Source: Alphaproteobacteria bacterium | GTDB lineage: Bacteria > Pseudomonadota > Alphaproteobacteria > Sphingomonadales > Sphingomonadaceae | NCBI GenBank assembly: GCA_020249025.1 | Contig: JADCGM010000326.1 | Coordinates: forward strand, 1 to 8,495 | Direction of reading: 5' to 3' | Length of the DNA: 8,495 nucleotides | Shown: in pieces, positions 6,474 through 8,495 of the stretch | How positions within the stretch are numbered: position 1 is the stretch's first letter | Layout: each line of letters starts with the position of its first letter | Position numbers and translations under genes: made by a program | Notes under the pieces: model-generated | What the model saw: the letters and a program-made list of their open reading frames with translations, nothing else | The model's database searches: none | Told to the model about the DNA's origin: nothing

Positions 6474-7172
6474 ATGATCGAACGGAGACCTTTTGATGCG
6501 CTCGGCGGCGCCGATCATGGCTGGCTCAAGGCCCGCCATCATTTCAGCTTCGCCGGCTATCACGATCCGCGGCGGATGAACTGGGGCGCGCTTCGCGTCT
6601 GGAACGACGACGAGATCGCCGCCAAGTCCGGCTTCCCGCCGCACCCGCATGCCGACATGGAGATCATCACCTATGTCCGCGACGGCGCGATCACGCACCA
6701 GGATAGCATGGGCAATGCCGGCCGCACGGGTGCGGGCGACGTGCAGGTGATGTCGGCGGGCACCGGCGTCCGCCATGCCGAATATAATCTCGAGGACGAG
6801 ACGACCCGGATCTTCCAGATCTGGATCATGCCCGATGCCCGCGGCGGCGCGCCGTCGTGGGGCGCCAAGCCCTTCCCCAAGGCGGACCGCTCGGGCCGCT
6901 TCGTCACGCTCGCCAGCGGCCGCGCCGACGATGCCGACGCACTGCCGATCCGGGCGGACGCACGGGTGATGGGCGCGACGCTGAAGGCGGGCGAGCGCGC
7001 GACGCTCAGCGTCTCGCCCGAGCGGCATGTCTATCTCGTGCCCGCCGCCGGCGTGGTCGAGGTCAACGGCGTCCGCATCGAGGCGCGCGACGGAGCGGCG
7101 ATCACCGACGTCGCCGAGATTGAGATCGTCGGCATCGAGGATGCCGAGGTGGTTCTGGTCGACGCCGCCTGA
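6474..7172 (+). CDS. Pirin-family bicupin protein (YhhW-like, putative quercetin 2,3-dioxygenase)
   Basis: A complete 232-residue bicupin, almost the same length as E. coli YhhW. Members bind a divalent metal in the N-terminal cupin and several show quercetin dioxygenase activity in vitro; physiological roles are mostly unsettled. The metal site is intact: H57 and H59 in PPHPHADMEI (55-64), H101 and E103 in SAGTGVRHAEYN (94-105), the numbering I recall for YhhW. Also visible are RVWNDDE (41-47), HQDSMGN (75-81) and the less conserved C-terminal cupin with HVYLVPAAGVVEVNG. The start is set by GGAG 7 bases upstream of the ATG and by homology beginning MIERRPFDALG; the frame is open further upstream without support. 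It is divergent from the LysR gene and 60 bases before wrbA, consistent with a stress-responsive pair. Family certain; reaction uncertain. Confidence 0.94.
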   Translation: MIERRPFDALGGADHGWLKARHHFSFAGYHDPRRMNWGALRVWNDDEIAAKSGFPPHPHADMEIITYVRDGAITHQDSMGNAGRTGAGDVQVMSAGTGVRHAEYNLEDETTRIFQIWIMPDARGGAPSWGAKPFPKADRSGRFVTLASGRADDADALPIRADARVMGATLKAGERATLSVSPERHVYLVPAAGVVEVNGVRIEARDGAAITDVAEIEIVGIEDAEVVLVDAA

Positions 7173-7184
7173 GGCGGCGTCGGC
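7158..7184 (+). terminator. Stem-loop over the pirin stop codon (possible terminator or attenuator)
   Basis: GACGCCGCC (7161-7169) and GGCGGCGTC (7173-7181) are perfect inverted arms of 9 base pairs whose 3-base loop is the TGA stop codon of pirin (7170-7172). The pair C7160/G7182 extends the stem to 10, and wobble pairing allows one or two more. A T-rich stretch, TTTCCTTTC, follows from 7185. This resembles a weak intrinsic terminator or a partial attenuator before wrbA. The structure is seen directly; its function is inferred. Confidence 0.5.
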
Positions 7185-7219
7185 TTTCCTTTCGTGACTT
7201 CCACCCTTTCTACGACATC

Positions 7220-7225
7220 AAGGAG
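7220..7225 (+). promoter_or_regulatory. Ribosome binding site of wrbA
   Basis: AAGGAG lies 7 bases before the ATG at 7233, a strong Shine-Dalgarno match. It rules out the longer in-frame GTG start at 7194, which would add thirteen residues that have no counterpart in WrbA. Confidence 0.85.
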
Positions 7226-7232
7226 ACTGACG

Positions 7233-7847
7233 ATGAGCAAGACCAAGGTTCTGATCGCCTTCTACTCGCGCTCCGGCGTGACCGAGGCGCTGGCGAAGGC
7301 GATCGCCGAAGGCGCGGAAGCCGCCGGCGCCGAGGTCCGCATCCGCCGCGCCCGCGAGGTCGTCGGCCCCGAGGTGATGGCGCATGCGCCGGGCTGGGCC
7401 GAGGCCGCCGAGGCGATGAACGCGCGCTACGAGGCCCCGACCACCGACGACGCCGACTGGGCCGACGCCATCGTCTTCGGCACGCCGACGCGCTTCGGCT
7501 CGGTGTCGTCGGAGCTGAAGGCCTATATCGACAGCCTCGGCAGCCTCTGGTTCCAGGGCAAGCTCGTCGGCAAGGCGGGCGCGGCGTTCACCACGACCTC
7601 GACCACGCATGGCGGCAACGAGACGACGATCCTGTCGCTCTATCCGCCGATGGCCCACCTCGGGCTCGTCATCGTGCCGACCGGCTATGCCGACCCGGTG
7701 ATGTTCGCCGGCGGCACGCCCTACGGCCCCTCGTCGGTCTCGGCCAACGAGGCCCGCGCCCCCGGCGAGGCCGACCTCGCCGTCGCCCGCTTCCAGGGCA
7801 AGCGCATCACCGAAGTCGCCCGCGCGCTGAAGGCGCTGCGGGGGTAA
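7233..7847 (+). CDS. wrbA: NAD(P)H:quinone oxidoreductase WrbA
   Basis: A complete 204-residue flavodoxin-like FMN protein, slightly longer than E. coli WrbA (about 198). It reduces quinones by two electrons, avoiding semiquinone and radical formation, in the cytoplasm. FMN-binding elements are visible in order: KVLIAFYSRSGVTEALA (5-21, phosphate loop), FGTPTRFGSVSSELKAYID (82-100) and TTSTTHGGNETT (121-132, with H126 in the place of the conserved flavin-contacting histidine). Also characteristic are the LGLVIVPTGY segment (143-152), GGTPYGPSSVS (160-170) and the C-terminal ARFQGKRITEVA (185-196), matching E. coli WrbA's end. The P-loop SRSGV replaces the E. coli SMYGH version, a variant I regard as normal in the family. 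It follows pirin by 60 bases with a stem-loop between, so its expression may partly depend on read-through from the pirin promoter. Confidence 0.95.
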   Translation: MSKTKVLIAFYSRSGVTEALAKAIAEGAEAAGAEVRIRRAREVVGPEVMAHAPGWAEAAEAMNARYEAPTTDDADWADAIVFGTPTRFGSVSSELKAYIDSLGSLWFQGKLVGKAGAAFTTTSTTHGGNETTILSLYPPMAHLGLVIVPTGYADPVMFAGGTPYGPSSVSANEARAPGEADLAVARFQGKRITEVARALKALRG

Positions 7848-7853
7848 GTCGCC

Positions 7854-7884
7854 GCTCCCCGCTCCCGATTCGGGGGCGGGGGGC
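7854..7884 (+). terminator. Long GC-rich hairpin after wrbA, probable transcription terminator
   Basis: CCCCGCTCCCGA (7857-7868) pairs with TCGGGGGCGGGG (7870-7881) with a single G-U wobble, and three further pairs extend the stem outward to 7854 and 7884. The stem begins six bases after the wrbA stop codon. The innermost pairs must open to make a loop. There is no T tract, so it is not a textbook intrinsic terminator, but position and strength suggest it ends or protects the wrbA transcript. Confidence 0.55.
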
Positions 7885-7894
7885 TCACCCCTAG

Positions 7895-7938
7895 GCCCCG
7901 ATCCGGCGGTCGGGGGTGGGCTGGGGCCGGATCGGGGC
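7895..7938. repeat. Perfect 13-base inverted repeat with 18-base loop
   Basis: GCCCCGATCCGGC (7895-7907) is repeated as its exact reverse complement at 7926-7938, separated by 18 bases. A competing stem, CACCCC (7886-7891) with GGGGTG (7913-7918), overlaps it, so two mutually exclusive folds are possible. It could be a second termination structure downstream of wrbA or a fold in the glnE leader. The repeat is directly visible; function unknown. Confidence 0.65.
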
Positions 7939-7951
7939 TCGGGGGGCAGGG
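7912..7951 (+). other. G-tract cluster, potential G-quadruplex
   Basis: Six runs of three to six G residues occur here with spacers of 1, 2, 7, 3 and 2 bases, fitting the common G3+N1-7 quadruplex pattern on the plus strand. It overlaps the right arm of the 13-base inverted repeat, so hairpin and quadruplex would compete. In DNA this GC-rich the pattern could be coincidental. Confidence 0.4.
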
Positions 7952-7972
7952 CAGTGGAAGCCGCCGGGTGAA

Positions 7973-7992
7973 GCGTGGGAGTGCTTCCACGC
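7973..7992. repeat. Small stem-loop in the gap before glnE
   Basis: GCGTGGGA (7973-7980) pairs with TTCCACGC (7985-7992) across a four-base GTGC loop, with one G-U wobble. A partly overlapping alternative pairs GTGGAAG (7954-7960) with CTTCCAC (7984-7990). No T tract follows. Confidence 0.4.
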
Positions 7993-8065
7993 CCGATGAA
8001 CGAAAGCCCGGTCGCCGCGTTCCCGGCGTTTTCGCCTTGATTCCCCGGCGGAATGAGGCAGTCCG

Positions 8066-8495
8066 ATGCCTGTGACCCGTGGCCCGATTCCGCGCGCGCT
8101 GCCGCCGCTTCCCGCCGAGGCGCTTCCCGCCGATGCGGCGCGGCTCCTCGACGGGCGCGCGTTCCCTCCCGAGGCGGCGGCGGCGGCGGCGGTTGCGGCG
8201 GCGTGGCGGCATTCGCCCTATTTGCGCGCGCTGCTGCGCCGCTTTCCGGAGGCGCTCGACGATCTCGACGCGCCGCCCCCGCCCATCGATCCGGACGCCG
8301 AGCCCGGACCGGCGCTGCGCCGCGCCAAGGGCATGCTGGCGCTCCGCACCGCCCTCGCCGATCTCGCCGGACTGTGGCCGCTGGAGCGGGTGACCCATGC
8401 GCTCGCGAGCTTCGCCGACCGCGCCCTCGATGCGGCGGTGATGGCGGCGATCCGCGAGCGCGATCCCGACGCCGATCCGCGCGGCTTCGCGGTGA
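8066..8495 (+). CDS. glnE: GlnE, glutamine synthetase adenylyltransferase/adenylyl-removing enzyme (3' truncated)
   Basis: The first 143 codons of a longer gene that runs off the window end. GlnE attaches AMP to, and removes it from, glutamine synthetase in response to the PII protein and glutamine, setting nitrogen assimilation. The visible part has a Pro/Ala-rich N-terminus, SPYLRALLRRFPEAL (about 53-67), LRRAKGMLALRTALADLAGL (about 88-107), THALASFADRALDAA (about 113-127) and, at the very edge, DPRGFAV, the lead-in to the G-K-LGG nucleotidyltransferase motif of this family. Full-length members are about 900 residues or more, so most of it is missing, including the catalytic core. GAGG 7 bases before the ATG supports the start. 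The N-terminus contains an alanine run encoded by six GCG codons in a row (8174-8191). Assignment is by recognition of the N-domain style and is good but not certain. Confidence 0.82.
   Translation, partial: MPVTRGPIPRALPPLPAEALPADAARLLDGRAFPPEAAAAAAVAAAWRHSPYLRALLRRFPEALDDLDAPPPPIDPDAEPGPALRRAKGMLALRTALADLAGLWPLERVTHALASFADRALDAAVMAAIRERDPDADPRGFAV

Larger units (their letters stand above)
7848..8065. other. Structured non-coding gap between wrbA and glnE
   Basis: The largest non-coding stretch (218 bases). From left to right it holds a long GC hairpin right after the wrbA stop, a 13-base perfect inverted repeat, a cluster of G tracts, a smaller stem-loop at 7973-7992 and then about 70 bases leading to glnE. 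That leader includes a small ATTCC/GGAAT inverted repeat (8040-8054) next to the glnE ribosome site GAGG (8055-8058). I find no small open reading frame with a ribosome site and no clear sigma-70 promoter, though glnE presumably needs one here. Confidence 0.6.

Noticed and set aside
1..8495. Defence system, phage, transposon, CRISPR or tRNA-associated island
   Set aside because: No transposase, integrase, direct-repeat array, tRNA or composition break is visible; all nine genes belong to familiar metabolic or regulatory families with similar codon use.

Overview
The window is GC-rich, almost fully coding alphaproteobacterial chromosome. Codon bias and protein style fit Sphingomonadales best, but that is an inference from recognition; there is no rRNA or other marker. 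I see no tRNA, rRNA, CRISPR array, insertion sequence, phage or integration signature. It looks like ordinary core metabolism. Gene functions below rest on motifs recalled from known families, not on database searches.

Layout. (1) 1-2416, plus strand: the tail of an acyl-CoA dehydrogenase of isobutyryl-CoA type, an enoyl-CoA hydratase, and 3-hydroxyisobutyrate dehydrogenase (mmsB). They are tightly packed (gaps of 14 and 2 bases) and form part of a valine-degradation operon. (2) 2484-4102, plus strand: a YghU-type glutathione transferase, start/stop-overlapped with a second crotonase-fold enzyme. This enzyme lacks both hydratase glutamates and carries a PaaG-like aspartate. It converges with and overlaps the next gene by 14 bases. 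(3) 4089-6372, minus strand: a LysR-family regulator followed by an exported M20 amidohydrolase. (4) 6474-7847, plus strand, divergent from the regulator: a pirin-family cupin and the flavoprotein WrbA. (5) 7848-8065: a non-coding gap with several GC-rich stem-loops and a run of G tracts. (6) 8066 to the end: the start of glnE, the glutamine synthetase adenylyltransferase, cut by the window edge.

How the genes work together. The first block takes isobutyryl-CoA to methacrylyl-CoA, 3-hydroxyisobutyryl-CoA and, after a hydrolase not present here, oxidises 3-hydroxyisobutyrate to methylmalonate semialdehyde. The LysR/pirin/WrbA divergon resembles known electrophile- or quinone-responsive arrangements, in which a LysR protein controls a neighbouring pirin and a quinone reductase. 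The glutathione transferase and PaaG-like pair is the least explained part functionally. The most curious nucleotide-level features are a hairpin whose loop is the pirin stop codon, and the structured region after wrbA.
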